Shown piece by piece: positions 17,396 to 32,270 of a stretch of DNA of 64,000 nt. The notes under the pieces were generated by a model. It made no database searches. It was not told the origin of the DNA and saw only the letters and a program-made list of their open reading frames with translations. The DNA comes from Variovorax sp. WS11 (lineage in GTDB: Bacteria; Pseudomonadota; Gammaproteobacteria; Burkholderiales; Burkholderiaceae_C): positions 496,001 through 560,000 of the forward strand of contig NZ_JAAGOW010000001.1 in assembly GCF_010499245.1 (NCBI RefSeq). Direction: 5' to 3'. The number at the start of each line of letters is the position of its first letter. Position 1 is the stretch's first letter. Both the position numbers and the translations under genes were made by a program.

Positions 17396-17919
17396 CAGAC
17401 CGACCACTTCTCGATCAGCTTGTCGGCGCCCATCGAGTCGTAGCCCTCGAAGGGCTGGTGGATCCAGGGGTTGGTGGCCAGGTACTCGACCGAGTAGTCG
17501 GGCGTGAAGGTCGAGATCGCCTTGGTCCAGATCACGGCGCTGCGCAGCTCGGTGATCGGCTGGTAGTTGCTCTTGAGCATCTCCACCACCGCGTGCAGCG
17601 TGTGGCCGGAGTCGGCCAGGTCGTCGACCAGCAGCACCCGGCCCGCGATCTCGCCCTTGGGCGTGGTGATGTAGCGGGCGATGTCCAGGTGCCCCTGGAT
17701 CGTGCCGGCATCGGCGCGATAGGAGCTGGTGGACATGATGGCCAGCGGCTTGTCGAAAATGCGCGACAGCACGTCGCCCGGCCGCATGCCGCCGCGGGCG
17801 AGGCACAGGATGGTGTCGAACTGCCAGCCCGACTGGTGCACCTTGATCGCGAGCTTTTCGATCAGGTTGTGGTACTCGTCATAGCTCACGTACAGGTGTT
17901 TGCCGTCTTCGGTCAGCAT
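17395..17919 (-). CDS. Purine phosphoribosyltransferase-family protein
   Basis: 174 aa. Type I PRTase fold: the PRPP loop is VLLVDDLADSGHT, and the pyrophosphate loop ILCLARGGMRPGD lies upstream. The aromatic C-terminal region (NPWIHQPFEGYDSMG) resembles the xanthine/guanine group, so it may salvage a purine base to its nucleotide. Lies just downstream of purA on the same strand (36 bases), fitting purine metabolism. AGGAG precedes the ATG. Exact base specificity not decided. Confidence 0.88.
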   Translation of the reverse strand: MLTEDGKHLYVSYDEYHNLIEKLAIKVHQSGWQFDTILCLARGGMRPGDVLSRIFDKPLAIMSTSSYRADAGTIQGHLDIARYITTPKGEIAGRVLLVDDLADSGHTLHAVVEMLKSNYQPITELRSAVIWTKAISTFTPDYSVEYLATNPWIHQPFEGYDSMGADKLIEKWSV

Positions 17920-17955
17920 GGGAAGCCTTCTCCTCGGGGGGTGGTCGTTCGTCAG

Positions 17956-20459
<2,504 letters not shown>

Positions 20460-20532
20460 GGGGATCGGGGGCGTGGTTAAACCCGGATTCTACCGGGCCA
20501 TCGCGGCCCGCCTTCCCGCGTCGAAACCGGCC

Positions 20533-20721
20533 TCAGGCGAGGACCCAGAGCAGAAAGAGGCCCAGCAGGATGCTGCAGAGCCCGAAGAAGCGCAGCTGCC
20601 CGTCGCGCAACTGCATGAGCTGGCCGAAGCCGCGCCGCCAGCCGCCGGGCGAGACGAAGGGCAGGATGCCCTCGATCACCAGTACCAGCGCCAGCGCGCT
20701 CCAGAAGGTCTCTGCGCTCAC
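20533..20721 (-). CDS. DUF2065 small membrane protein
   Basis: 62 aa from a GTG start. Two hydrophobic segments, about residues 5-24 and 43-61, are joined by a basic loop (GGWRRGFGQLMQLRDG); this matches the YjeT/DUF2065 family, which is usually encoded beside hflC. Function unknown. It lies 15 bases after hflC and is probably in the same message. Confidence 0.9.
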   Translation of the reverse strand: MSAETFWSALALVLVIEGILPFVSPGGWRRGFGQLMQLRDGQLRFFGLCSILLGLFLLWVLA

Positions 20722-20736
20722 GCCCGAACGCTGCGC

Positions 20737-21636
20737 CTAGCGGCGCCCCGCTGCCGCCGCTCCACCCGAGCTCTGCATCGCGCGGAAGAAGTCCGACGAA
20801 GGGTCCAGCACCATCACGTCGCTCTTCTTGTTGAAGCTCTGCTTGTAGGCATCGAGGCTGCGGTAGAACTGCGCGAACTGCGGGTCGCGGCCGAAGGCCT
20901 CGGCATAGGCCGACGCGGCGCGCGCATCGCCCTCGCCCTTGATCTTCTGGGCGTCGCGGTAGGCATTGGCCACGATCACCTCGCGCTGGCGGTCGGCGTC
21001 GGCGCGGATCTTCTCGCCCTCGGCGAAGCCGGTGGAACGCAGCTCGTTGGCCACGCGCTTGCGCTCGGCCTCCATCCGGCGGTACACCGACTCGGTGATC
21101 GCTTCCACGTAGTCGACGCGCGTGACCCGCACGTCGATGATGTCGATGCCCCAGGGCTTGGTGCCCTTCACCACGGCCAGCATCTCGCGCTGCACGTCGT
21201 TCATGAGGGCTTCGCGGCGGGTGGAGATCAGGTCGCGCACGGTGCGCTTGTTGACGTTCTCCTGGAAAGCGTTGCGCACCACGCGGTTGAGCTGCACGGC
21301 GCCCGCGTTCTCGTCGAGGCCGACGTTGCGGATGTATTCCGAAGGGTTGGTGATGCGCCATCGCACATACCAGTCGACCACCACGCGCTGCTTCTCGAGC
21401 GTGAGCATGGGCTCGGGATCGAGGCTGGACAGCGTGAGCAGGCGCTTGTCGATGTACGACACATTCTGGAAGGGCGGCGGCAGCTTGAAGTTCAAGCCCG
21501 GCTCGGTGATCACTTCCTTGATCTGGCCAAGGGCGTAGACCACGCCGAACTGGCGCTGGTCGACCACGAAGAGCGTGGAGCTCAGCAGCGCGAGCGCCAC
21601 CAGGACCGACGAAACGATGAAGCCAAGTCTGTTCAT
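20737..21636 (-). CDS. hflC: HflC, FtsH-associated SPFH membrane protein
   Basis: 299 aa. N-terminal TM anchor (residues 4-22), then an SPFH/band-7 domain (VDQRQFGVVYALGQIKEV onward) and a coiled coil rich in Glu/Arg/Ala (about 180-240). HflC and HflK form a periplasm-facing cage around the FtsH protease and limit its access to membrane substrates. Lies 14 bases after hflK. Confidence 0.96.
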   Translation of the reverse strand: MNRLGFIVSSVLVALALLSSTLFVVDQRQFGVVYALGQIKEVITEPGLNFKLPPPFQNVSYIDKRLLTLSSLDPEPMLTLEKQRVVVDWYVRWRITNPSEYIRNVGLDENAGAVQLNRVVRNAFQENVNKRTVRDLISTRREALMNDVQREMLAVVKGTKPWGIDIIDVRVTRVDYVEAITESVYRRMEAERKRVANELRSTGFAEGEKIRADADRQREVIVANAYRDAQKIKGEGDARAASAYAEAFGRDPQFAQFYRSLDAYKQSFNKKSDVMVLDPSSDFFRAMQSSGGAAAAGRR

Positions 21637-21650
21637 TGTTGTGTTGCTCC

Positions 21651-23009
21651 TCAGCGCACGTCGCGGTCACGCGAGCGGCCGTCGCGCGCACGCGCGTCGT
21701 TGGGCGGGACGACCGGGATGACCGACGACTGCGGCGGCGCGGTGCCGGCCACGTTCGGGCTGGCGCCATCGGCGGGCGCGCCGGCCGCGCTCTGGGTAAT
21801 CAGCTTGTCGAGCGGCAGGTACAGCAGGTTGGAGCCCTGCTTGGAATCGACCAGCACTTTGGTGGTGTTGGTGTAGATCTGCTGCATGGCGTCGGTGTAC
21901 ATGCGGTCGCGCGTGACCTGGGGCGCGCGCTGGTACTCGGCCAGCACCGCGCTGAAGCGCTGTGCGTCGCCCTGTGCCTGGGCAACGATCCGGGCTTTGT
22001 AGGCCTCGGACTCTTCCTTCAGGCGCGAGGCGGTACCGGTGGCGCGCGGCACCACGTCGTTGGCATAGGCTTGGGCCTCGTTCTTGGCGCGCTCGCGCTC
22101 CTGGCCGGCCTTGAGCACGTCGTCGAAGGCGGCCTGCACCTGCTCCGGCGGACGCAGCCCGCCCTGCTGCAGGTTGATGCCCACCACCTCGACGCCCACC
22201 TTGTAGCGGTCCAGGATGGTCTGCATCAGGGTGCGCACGCGCGGCGCGATCTGGTCGCGCTCCTCGGCCAGCGCCGCATCCATCTTCATCTTGCCGACCA
22301 CCTCGCGCACCGCCGTCTCGGCCACCTGCACCACCGCATCGGTCGGGCTCTTGCTCTCGTAGAGGTAGGCGCGCGCGTCGCTCAGGCGGTACTGCACGGC
22401 GAACTTGATCTCGACGATGTTCTCGTCCTCGGTGAGCATGGCCGACTCGCGCAGGCCGGTCGATCGCACGATCGAGTCGCGGCCGACGTCGATGGAGCGG
22501 ATCTGCGTCACGACCACGACCTCGTGGCGCTGGATCGGGTACGGCAGGCGCCAGTTGAAGCCCGCTCCCACGGTCGTCTTGTAGCGGCCGAACTGGGTGA
22601 TCACGGCCTGGTGGCCTTCGTTGACGATGAAGAAGCCGGTGCCCAGCCAGATCAGCACGGCGACCGCCGCCACCAGGCCCAGGCCGACGCCCGCGTTCTT
22701 CATGTCGGGTTTCATGCCGTTGCCGCCATTGCCGCCGTTCGGACGGCCGCCGTTGCCACCGCGGCCGCCGCCGAACAGGCCGCCGAGCTTTCGGTTGAAG
22801 TCGCGCCAGAGCTCGTCGAGATCCGGCGGCCCCTGGTTCGGCCCCTGGCCGCGGGGGCGGTTGTTGTTGCCGGAAGATCCGGAGTCGTCGTCGGGGCGGT
22901 TGGCATTGGGGCGGTCGTCTTTCGAGGACGGCTCGTCGCCCCGGCCCCAACGCCCGTCATTCAGGTTGAACATGCCCTGAAACCGTCTCCACACTGGCTT
23001 TGCATTCAT
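21651..23009 (-). CDS. hflK: HflK, FtsH-associated SPFH membrane protein
   Basis: 452 aa from ATG 23009, with GAAGAG upstream; a later ATG (22973, MFNLNDGRWGRG) fits the usual start of the family but lacks a good site. Residues 1-100 are polar, Asn/Gly/Pro-rich and cytoplasmic, then a TM segment (GVGLGLVAAVAVLIWLGTG) and the SPFH domain beginning IVNEGHQAVITQFG, followed by a long coiled coil. Partner of HflC. Follows hflX by 16 bases. Confidence 0.94.
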   Translation of the reverse strand: MNAKPVWRRFQGMFNLNDGRWGRGDEPSSKDDRPNANRPDDDSGSSGNNNRPRGQGPNQGPPDLDELWRDFNRKLGGLFGGGRGGNGGRPNGGNGGNGMKPDMKNAGVGLGLVAAVAVLIWLGTGFFIVNEGHQAVITQFGRYKTTVGAGFNWRLPYPIQRHEVVVVTQIRSIDVGRDSIVRSTGLRESAMLTEDENIVEIKFAVQYRLSDARAYLYESKSPTDAVVQVAETAVREVVGKMKMDAALAEERDQIAPRVRTLMQTILDRYKVGVEVVGINLQQGGLRPPEQVQAAFDDVLKAGQERERAKNEAQAYANDVVPRATGTASRLKEESEAYKARIVAQAQGDAQRFSAVLAEYQRAPQVTRDRMYTDAMQQIYTNTTKVLVDSKQGSNLLYLPLDKLITQSAAGAPADGASPNVAGTAPPQSSVIPVVPPNDARARDGRSRDRDVR

Positions 23010-23025
23010 TCGATCTCTTCTCTGG

Positions 23026-24216
<1,191 letters not shown>

Positions 24217-24268
24217 GCGGAATCAATGGGGAGAAAGCGCGGCGGGCGAGCCGCCGCGCTCCGTGCAC

Positions 24269-24514
24269 TCAGGCAGCAGCTTCGTCGCTCTCGTTCGCCG
24301 AGAAGTTGACGGCCCGTCCCGGCACGATGGTGGAGATGGCGTGTTTGTAGACCATCTGGGTCACCGTATTGCGAAGCAACACGACGTACTGATCGAAAGA
24401 CTCGATCTGCCCTTGCAGCTTGATGCCGTTGACCAAATAAATGGAAACCGGCACGTGCTCTCGACGCAAGGTGTTCAGAAAGGGGTCTTGTAGAAGTTGC
24501 CCTTTATTGCTCAC
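24269..24514 (-). CDS. hfq: RNA chaperone Hfq
   Basis: 81 aa. Hexameric Sm-like protein that pairs small RNAs with messages. GTG 24514 ([14 protein letters not shown]) has GGAG seven bases upstream and gives the standard length; the in-frame TTG at 24532 adds six unlikely residues. Sm1 ([21 protein letters not shown]) and Sm2 ([10 protein letters not shown]) are intact, with the proximal-face Gln8. The tail is short and acidic (ESDEAAA), as in other beta-proteobacteria. Confidence 0.97.
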   Translation of the reverse strand: MSNKGQLLQDPFLNTLRREHVPVSIYLVNGIKLQGQIESFDQYVVLLRNTVTQMVYKHAISTIVPGRAVNFSANESDEAAA

Positions 24515-24704
24515 GATATTCTCCGTGTTCAAGAGTAGTTGTTGGACCGGTCACCTTAACACAGCACTTCCGCACTGCAGCACGAAACCCTCATAGCCCC
24601 CAAAAAATAACGGCACTTCAGAGGTGGAACTTCGGGCGCCGGCACTGCTCGCGCCGCCCGACCGCGCCCCGGAATGCGGCACGCGCTGCACCACTCACAG
24701 CCTC

Positions 24705-26048
24705 TCAGCCTTCCTTGTCCGCGTACGGATTGTGCGAGGTCTTGAATTCGATGCGCAAGGGCGTGCCGACCAAGTCGAACTCCTTGCGGAAGCGCCCCTC
24801 GAGAAAGCGCCGATAGGCCTCGGTGACATGCTCCAGCGAGTTGCCGTGGATGATGATCACCGGCGGGTTCATGCCGCCCTGGTGCGCATAGCGCAACTTG
24901 GGGCGGAACATGCCCGACTTCTTGGGCGTCTGGAACTGCACGGCCTCCAGCAGCAGACGCGTGAGCACCGGCGTCGACATCTTGCGGGTGGCAGACTTGT
25001 GGGCCTGCGCAATGGCCTGCCACAGCGGGCCCAGGCCCTGGCGCCGGGTGGCCGAGATGAAGTGCAGCGAGGCGAACTTCAGGAATGCCAGCCGGGTCTC
25101 GATCTGGCGCTGGATCTGCTCGCGCTGGTAGCTGTCGACCGCGTCCCACTTGTTGATCGCGATCACCACCGCGCGACCGCTCTCCAGGATGTAGCCGGCG
25201 ATGTGGGCATCCTGATCGGTTATGCCCAGGGTGGCGTCGATGAGCAGCAGCACCACGTTGGCCGACTCGATGGCCTGCAGCGTCTTGACCACCGAGAACT
25301 TCTCGATCGCCTCGAACACTTTGCCCTTGCGCCGGAGACCCGCCGTGTCGATCAGCTCAAAGCGCTGGCCGTTGCGCTCGAAGGGCACCGAGATCGCGTC
25401 GCGCGTGGTGCCGGGCAGATCGAAGGCGACCAGCCGCTCCTCGCCGAGCCAGGTGTTGATGAGGGTGGACTTGCCCGCATTGGGCCGGCCTGCGACGGCC
25501 AGCTTGATCGGCTTGTTGACGTCGTCTTCCTCGTCCTCGTCGTCCGGCTCGGGCAGCGCCAGCGGCTCGAGCGCGAGCTCGACCAGACCGCGGATGCCCT
25601 GTCCATGCGCGGCCGAGACGCCGTGCACCTCGCCGAAGCCCAGCTCGTAGAACTCGGCAAGCCGTGCGTTGTCCTTCATGCCCTCGGCCTTGTTGGCCGC
25701 CAGCACACAGGGCTTGCCGAGGCGGCGCAGCTCGTTGGCAATGTCGTGGTCCTGCGCCGAGACCCCCTCGCGCGCATCGACCACGAAGATCACGACATCG
25801 GCTTCGGCCACGGCCTGGCGGGTCTGCTTGGCCATCTCCTTGAAGATGCCGCTGCCCGCGTCGGGCTCGAAGCCGCCGGTGTCGATGACGATGAACTCGT
25901 GCGGGCCCTGGCGGCCATTGCCGTAATGGCGGTCGCGCGTGAGGCCGGCAAAGTCGGCGACGATGGCGTCGCGCGTCTGGGTCAGGCGGTTGAACAGCGT
26001 CGACTTGCCGACGTTGGGGCGCCCGACCAGCGCAATGACGGGTTTCAT
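24705..26048 (-). CDS. der: Ribosome-assembly GTPase Der (EngA)
   Basis: 447 aa with two G domains in tandem: [14 protein letters not shown] (about residue 8) and [14 protein letters not shown] (about 187), joined by an acidic linker (DDEDEEDDV), then a KH-like C-terminal domain. Acts in 50S subunit assembly. It ends the rlmN-to-der run, 18 bases after bamB, and is followed by about 190 bases before hfq, where hfq promoters must lie. Confidence 0.97.
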   Translation of the reverse strand: MKPVIALVGRPNVGKSTLFNRLTQTRDAIVADFAGLTRDRHYGNGRQGPHEFIVIDTGGFEPDAGSGIFKEMAKQTRQAVAEADVVIFVVDAREGVSAQDHDIANELRRLGKPCVLAANKAEGMKDNARLAEFYELGFGEVHGVSAAHGQGIRGLVELALEPLALPEPDDEDEEDDVNKPIKLAVAGRPNAGKSTLINTWLGEERLVAFDLPGTTRDAISVPFERNGQRFELIDTAGLRRKGKVFEAIEKFSVVKTLQAIESANVVLLLIDATLGITDQDAHIAGYILESGRAVVIAINKWDAVDSYQREQIQRQIETRLAFLKFASLHFISATRRQGLGPLWQAIAQAHKSATRKMSTPVLTRLLLEAVQFQTPKKSGMFRPKLRYAHQGGMNPPVIIIHGNSLEHVTEAYRRFLEGRFRKEFDLVGTPLRIEFKTSHNPYADKEG

Positions 26049-26066
26049 GGTCGAGCGCTCGCTGCG

Positions 26067-27212
26067 TTATTCAGGCCGAAAGCCGAAGACGCCGCCGTTG
26101 CGCGTGACGACCACAACCGTGTTGCCCGAGAGCACGGGCGCCGCGGCGATGGCCGAGCCATCGGGCGTCAGGCGGTTGAGCGGTGCGCCGTCCTCGCGCG
26201 AGATCACGTGCACGAGGCCCGTGCTGTCGCCGATGACGAGCGAGCGCCCGACCGCCAGCGGCGAGGTCAGCACGCGGTACTTGAAGCGGTCGATCTGCCA
26301 GGCGCGTTCGCCGTCGTTGCGGCGCCAGGCCACCACGTTGCCGTTCTCCTCGGTGCCGTAGATGAAGCGGTCGTCGCCGGCGACGCCGTCGGCGCCGTTG
26401 GCCGGCTTGCTCCACAGCAGCGTACCGCGCGAGGCGTCGACGCAGCCGACGCTGGCGTAGTAGGCGCGCGCGCAGACGGAGTCGCCGACGCGGCTCACGC
26501 TGCCGGTCAGGTCGACCAGGCGCTCCACGTCATTGGTGCCGCGCGGCGCGGCGATCGGCGATTCCCAGCGCGACGTGCCGTTGGCCGGGTTGATGCCGAC
26601 CAGCCGGCCGCCGACGCCCGCCACCAGCGTGTCGCCGACGGCGATCAGCACGCCGGAGCGCTTCAGCACCAGGTTCTCGGCGGTGCGCGTCTGCGACCAC
26701 AGGCGGCGGCCGGTCTGGCCGTCCCAGGCGCTGGTGGTGCGGTCCGCGGTCTGCACGAAGACGCGGCGGCCGGCCACCAGCGGCGCAGTGAACGACTGGG
26801 CAGGGAGGCGCTGGCGCCACAGCACCTTGCCGCCTTGCAGCGCGACGAGTTCGTTGCCGTTGGTGATCACGGCCACCAGCGAGCCGTCGCTGCCCACGCC
26901 GGCCGACAGCGGTGCGCCCACGCTGGCGCGCCAGGACTCCTGGCCCGAGCGGGCGTCGATCATGACCACCGTGCCGTCGCTGCCTGCCACCGTCACCATG
27001 TCGCCGCTCACGTCGGTGGTGAGCGGGAACTCCACCTTCGGGATGCGAATGTTCCAGGCCTGCCGCACGCCGAGCACCGCCTGGTTGGGCGCCAGCTCGG
27101 CGGGCTTGGGCTTGGGCGTGCCGGAGCAGGCCGCAAGCGCGGCGGCGGCGAGCGCGGCAGCCCCGGCGCGCAGGAGGGAGGCAGGAAGCATCGAACGCTG
27201 GCTGAAATTCAT
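26067..27212 (-). CDS. bamB: Outer-membrane assembly lipoprotein BamB
   Basis: 381 aa. Signal peptide with lipobox LAAC-S (about residue 27), then repeated WD/PQQ-type blades such as GSDGTVVMIDARSGQESW and GQTGRRLW, giving the eight-blade propeller of the BAM complex. Starts at ATG 27212, overlapping the stop of the preceding YfgM-like gene by four bases (ATGA), so the two are coupled. Confidence 0.95.
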   Translation of the reverse strand: MNFSQRSMLPASLLRAGAAALAAAALAACSGTPKPKPAELAPNQAVLGVRQAWNIRIPKVEFPLTTDVSGDMVTVAGSDGTVVMIDARSGQESWRASVGAPLSAGVGSDGSLVAVITNGNELVALQGGKVLWRQRLPAQSFTAPLVAGRRVFVQTADRTTSAWDGQTGRRLWSQTRTAENLVLKRSGVLIAVGDTLVAGVGGRLVGINPANGTSRWESPIAAPRGTNDVERLVDLTGSVSRVGDSVCARAYYASVGCVDASRGTLLWSKPANGADGVAGDDRFIYGTEENGNVVAWRRNDGERAWQIDRFKYRVLTSPLAVGRSLVIGDSTGLVHVISREDGAPLNRLTPDGSAIAAAPVLSGNTVVVVTRNGGVFGFRPE

Positions 27213-27898
27213 GGTGTGGTCTTGGCGGGAGATGCGGTGCCGGCCGAGGCCAGGCTCTTGGGATCGACGCCGACCGCGTTGAGCTTGATCTCGACCAAGC
27301 GGCGGTACTCGTTGCCCGGCGGGAAGGCGGTCCAGGCCTTGCGGTACTCGGCCTTGGCCTCTTCGCGCTTGCCTTGGGTCATGTAGATGTCGCCCTTGCG
27401 GTCGGCCGCGAGGGCCTCGAATTCCTTGGGCATGCTGCCCGAGAGCTGCTTGAGCGCTTCGTCGTAGGACTTGGCCTCCAGCAGCTCGCTGGCGAGGCGC
27501 AGCCGGGCGACGGCTTGGTAGCCGGCGTCTTCGCCGTGCTCCGCGACCCAGGCGAGCGCCGCGCGCGAGGCCTCGGCATTGCCCTTCTCGTGCAGCACGC
27601 GCGCGGCCAGCAGGCCACCCTGCTGGCCATAGGCGGTGCCGGCGAACTTGCTCTTCATGTCGGCGAGTGCGCGCTCGACACGCGCCGTGTCGCCGGCCTG
27701 CGCGCCGCGCTCGAGCTCGTCGTAGAGCGCCGAGGCGCGCGCCGACTGCTCGCGCTGCCAGTACTGCCAGCCGGTCCAGGCCAGGAAGGCACCGGCCGCC
27801 AGCACCACGACCCAGGTGATCAGCGTGCCGTAGGTGTTCCAGAAATGCTTGAGCTGGTCGAGCTGTTCCTGTTCTTCGAGATCGAGATGGGTGGCCAT
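27209..27898 (-). CDS. YfgM-like TPR membrane protein
   Basis: 229 aa. Short cytoplasmic N-terminus, one TM helix (about 27-47, LITWVVVLAAGAFLAWTGW) and a periplasmic part with TPR-like helices. Matches the YfgM family (tetratricopeptide, DUF2133), which assists envelope protein folding near SecYEG and whose gene lies before bamB. Follows hisS by six bases. Confidence 0.92.
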   Translation of the reverse strand: MATHLDLEEQEQLDQLKHFWNTYGTLITWVVVLAAGAFLAWTGWQYWQREQSARASALYDELERGAQAGDTARVERALADMKSKFAGTAYGQQGGLLAARVLHEKGNAEASRAALAWVAEHGEDAGYQAVARLRLASELLEAKSYDEALKQLSGSMPKEFEALAADRKGDIYMTQGKREEAKAEYRKAWTAFPPGNEYRRLVEIKLNAVGVDPKSLASAGTASPAKTTP

Positions 27899-27904
27899 GC
27901 GCTG

Positions 27905-29215
27905 TCAGTTGTTGGGAGCCGGGGATTGTAGGGTGGCGGCCCAGGCGCCCGGATCGGCCAGCGGGCGGGCGACCTGGGCCCCGGTGCCGTCGCGCAGCGC
28001 CTTCACCGTGAGTTCGCCGCGCGCCAGTTCGTCGGCGCCGAAGATCAGCGCATAGGTGGCGCCGCTGCTGTCGGCCTTCTTGAACTGCGACTTGAAGCTG
28101 CCCATGCCGTCGGCCGTGGCGGCATGCATTTGCACCCGCACGCCGGCCTCGCGCAGTTGCTGCAGCGTGCGCAGCGCGACCGGCATCGCGGCCGCGTCGG
28201 GCACCACCGCATAGGCGTCGGGCGCCGGCACGGGGATCGCGGTGCCCTGCTCCTTCACCAGCTCGAGCACGCGCTCCACGCCGATGGCCCAGCCCACCGC
28301 GGGCGCGGGCTTGCCGCCGAGCTGCTCGAACAGGCCGTCGTAGCGCCCGCCGGCGCACACCGTGCCCTGCGAGCCGAGCCGGTCGGTCACGAACTCGAAG
28401 ACGCTGAGGTTGTAGTAGTCGAGGCCGCGCACCAGGCGCGGATTGACGGTGTAGGCGATGCCGTTGGCATCGAGGATGGCCTTCAGCCCGTCGAAGTGCG
28501 CCAGCGACTCGGCGCCGAGAAAGTCGATCAGCTTCGGCGCCGCGTCCACCATCGCCTTCATCGCCGGATTCTTGGTGTCGAGGATGCGCAGCGGATTGCT
28601 GTGCAGGCGGCGCCTCGCGTCCTCGTCGAGCTGGTCGGCGTGCGCCTCGAAGTGCGCAATCAGCTGGGCCCGGTGCTGCGCGCGCTCGGCCGGCTGGCCC
28701 AGGCTGTTGATCTCCAGGCGCACGTCGGTCAGGCCGATGGCCTTCCACAGCGCGCTCGCCAGCAGGACCAGTTCGGCATCGACGTCCGGCCCGGCGAAGC
28801 CCAGCGCCTCGACGTCGATCTGGTGAAACTGGCGGAAGCGCCCGCGCTGCGGCTTCTCGCGCCGGAACATCGGCCCGATGGCCCACAGGCGCTTGCCGCC
28901 GTCGTAGAGCATGTTGTGCTCGATCGCGGCGCGCACGATGCCGGCGGTGTTCTCGGGGCGCAGCGTCAGGTGGTCGTTGTCGCCGTACTTGTCGGAGCGG
29001 TCGTGGAAGGAGTACATCTCCTTCTCGACGATGTCCGTGACCTCGCCGATGCCGCGCACGAACAGCGCCGTGTGCTCCAGGATCGGCGTGCGGACATTGC
29101 GGTAGGCGTAGCGCAACATCAGCTCGCGCACGACGCCCTCGAGCCATTCCCAGCGCGCCGATTCCGGCGGCAAGGTGTCGTTCATGCCTTTGACGGCATT
29201 CAGTTTGTCAGCCAT
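27905..29215 (-). CDS. hisS: Histidyl-tRNA synthetase
   Basis: 436 aa. Class II aminoacyl-tRNA synthetase: motif 2 [13 protein letters not shown], the histidine A motif [14 protein letters not shown], motif 3 [12 protein letters not shown] and a C-terminal anticodon domain (about 335-430). Start at 29215, [16 protein letters not shown], is the usual one. Lies 12 bases after ispG. Confidence 0.97.
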   Translation of the reverse strand: MADKLNAVKGMNDTLPPESARWEWLEGVVRELMLRYAYRNVRTPILEHTALFVRGIGEVTDIVEKEMYSFHDRSDKYGDNDHLTLRPENTAGIVRAAIEHNMLYDGGKRLWAIGPMFRREKPQRGRFRQFHQIDVEALGFAGPDVDAELVLLASALWKAIGLTDVRLEINSLGQPAERAQHRAQLIAHFEAHADQLDEDARRRLHSNPLRILDTKNPAMKAMVDAAPKLIDFLGAESLAHFDGLKAILDANGIAYTVNPRLVRGLDYYNLSVFEFVTDRLGSQGTVCAGGRYDGLFEQLGGKPAPAVGWAIGVERVLELVKEQGTAIPVPAPDAYAVVPDAAAMPVALRTLQQLREAGVRVQMHAATADGMGSFKSQFKKADSSGATYALIFGADELARGELTVKALRDGTGAQVARPLADPGAWAATLQSPAPNN

Positions 29216-29227
29216 GGGTGTGAATGC

Positions 29228-30519
<1,292 letters not shown>

Positions 30520-30523
<4 letters not shown>

Positions 30524-31443
30524 GGCTTCACCTCGAAACGGGCCACACCGCCGCCGCGCGTTACCGGCTTCAGGTCGAAGGCCTTGCCGCGCACCTGCAC
30601 GTCAACGCCCGAAGCACGGCCGACGACCACCGACAGGGGCAAGGCGCCGCCCAGGCCGACGGTCTCGCCGGCCTGCACCGTGCGGCGCAGCAGAGATTTG
30701 CCGGTGGAATCGTTCACCGTGATCCACGAGTCCTCGCGCGCGACGAAGACGATCAGGTCCGCGCCGGCGCTCGCCGGGGCCTGGACCGCCGGTGTCGCCG
30801 CAGCGGGCGCCGGCACCGCCGGGGTCGCGGGGGAAGGGGCTGCCGCCAGCGGGACCGCAGGCTGAACCGCCTCGACGACACTGCCGACTTGGCCACGCAC
30901 TGCCGGCGCCTGCGAGGCTGGCACGGAAGCCTCGCTCGTCTCGGAACGGCTCATGATCTGCGAGATCGCCTCGCCGACGCGGTCGAAGATCGATTGCGGC
31001 AGCCAGAACAGCACCGCCGCGCCGATCAGCAGCAGCACGACCACCGTCAGCAGCGCACGCGACGGAAGGCCGCTCGAGGCGTTGCCGGCGCGCACCTGCG
31101 AAGGCAGGGCCTTGCTCATGGTCCGGTCTGCCTGCGCCAGGCCCGCGGGCTGCGCGCCGGGCAGCTTGGCCAGCACCGGCGCCGGATCGATGCGCAGCGC
31201 GCGGCACACGCTGGCGGCCAGCGCGCGCGCGAACACCGGATCGGGCAAGGCCTCGATGTCGTCGGACTCCAGCGCGGCCAGCTTCTGCGGCGTGACCTTG
31301 AGCGCGGCGGCGACCATGTCGAGGTGCAGGCCGTGCGCCTCGCGCGCCTGGCGCAGCATGTCCCCGGCGCTCATGTGGGTGCTGTCGCCGGACATCAGGG
31401 GTACCGCAGCGGAGGCCCCGAACTCGCTCGCCTTCTCAATCAT
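30520..31443 (-). CDS. rodZ: Cytoskeletal shape protein RodZ
   Basis: 307 aa. Cytoplasmic helix-turn-helix domain (about residues 25-95, [18 protein letters not shown]), TM helix near 140-160 ([18 protein letters not shown]), an Ala/Pro-rich periplasmic linker and a C-terminal beta domain (DUF4115, [16 protein letters not shown]). It links MreB to the cell-wall machinery. Start at 31443 overlaps the pilW stop by eight bases; ATG 31461 is an alternative with a slightly better ribosome site. Confidence 0.92.
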
Positions 31444-32266
31444 TGAAGTTGCCGCGCTCATAGGCACCAGCCTCGCGCGATTGGGGGAAGCGCCGCTGCA
31501 GCTGGCCGGCGAGCTGGGTGACCGCATCGCGGTTGTTGAGACGGCGCTCGACCTTGATGCCCAGCCACAGCGTCTCGGCGCTGGCCGAGGGCCCGTTGTT
31601 GATGCGGCGGATATAGAACTGCGCACGCGACCAGTCCTCGCGCTGCGCCAGCAGCGAAGCCAGGTTGTAGCCGATCACCGGGTTGCCGGCGTCGAGCTCG
31701 TAGGCCTGCGTCAGGCTGCGCTCGGCCTCGGTACGCTGGCCGGCGCGCACCTGGCACACGCCCTGCGTCATCAGGGTCTTTGCGCGGTCGCCGTAGCTGG
31801 GAATGGCGAGGGCCGCCGAGAACTGCTGCTGCGCATCGCCGAAGCGGTTCTGCTGGCACAGAAGCCAGCCGTAGTTGTGCAGCGCGTTGGCGTCGCGCGG
31901 GTTCAGTGCAATCGCACGGCGGAAGCTGTCCTCGGCCAGGCCGGCATCGTCCAGGCGCATGTAGACCAGGCCGCGCAGGTTGTAGGCGTCGGCGAAGGTC
32001 GGATCGGCGGCCAGCGCCTGCTTGATCTCGTCCAGCGCGACCGTGGGCTGCCCCTGCTCGAAGTAGCCGACGGCCAGCTCGATGCGCAGGCGGGCGCGCT
32101 TGCGGGCATTGCCTTCGTCCGAGTCCGTCATGATGCCGGCAGCGTTGCCGGCCGTGCTGGCCACGCCGGCATCCTTGGTGGCGCAGGCGGCGAGCAGGAC
32201 TGCCGCCGCAACGCCGAAGAGCGCTTGCATCATCCGCTGCTGCGCGGTCGAAGGGGCCTTGATCAT
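31436..32266 (-). CDS. pilW: Type IV pilus assembly lipoprotein PilW/PilF
   Basis: 276 aa. Signal peptide with lipobox LLAAC (about residue 28) and six TPR-like repeats, for example LAVGYFEQGQPTVALDEIKQ and AYNLRGLVYMRLDDAGLAE. PilF-type proteins pilot the secretin PilQ to the outer membrane. AGGAG lies about ten bases before the ATG. Four bases after rlmN and coupled to rodZ. Confidence 0.93.
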   Translation of the reverse strand: MIKAPSTAQQRMMQALFGVAAAVLLAACATKDAGVASTAGNAAGIMTDSDEGNARKRARLRIELAVGYFEQGQPTVALDEIKQALAADPTFADAYNLRGLVYMRLDDAGLAEDSFRRAIALNPRDANALHNYGWLLCQQNRFGDAQQQFSAALAIPSYGDRAKTLMTQGVCQVRAGQRTEAERSLTQAYELDAGNPVIGYNLASLLAQREDWSRAQFYIRRINNGPSASAETLWLGIKVERRLNNRDAVTQLAGQLQRRFPQSREAGAYERGNFND

Positions 32267-32270
32267 CGAT

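Noticed and set aside
24624..27386. 920-aa + strand open frame over der and bamB
   Set aside because: Antisense shadow of two certain genes.
26067..29147. Apparent 1026-aa fusion covering hisS, the yfgM-like gene and bamB
   Set aside because: Only its last part is the bamB frame; the rest is the wrong frame of the two neighbouring genes.
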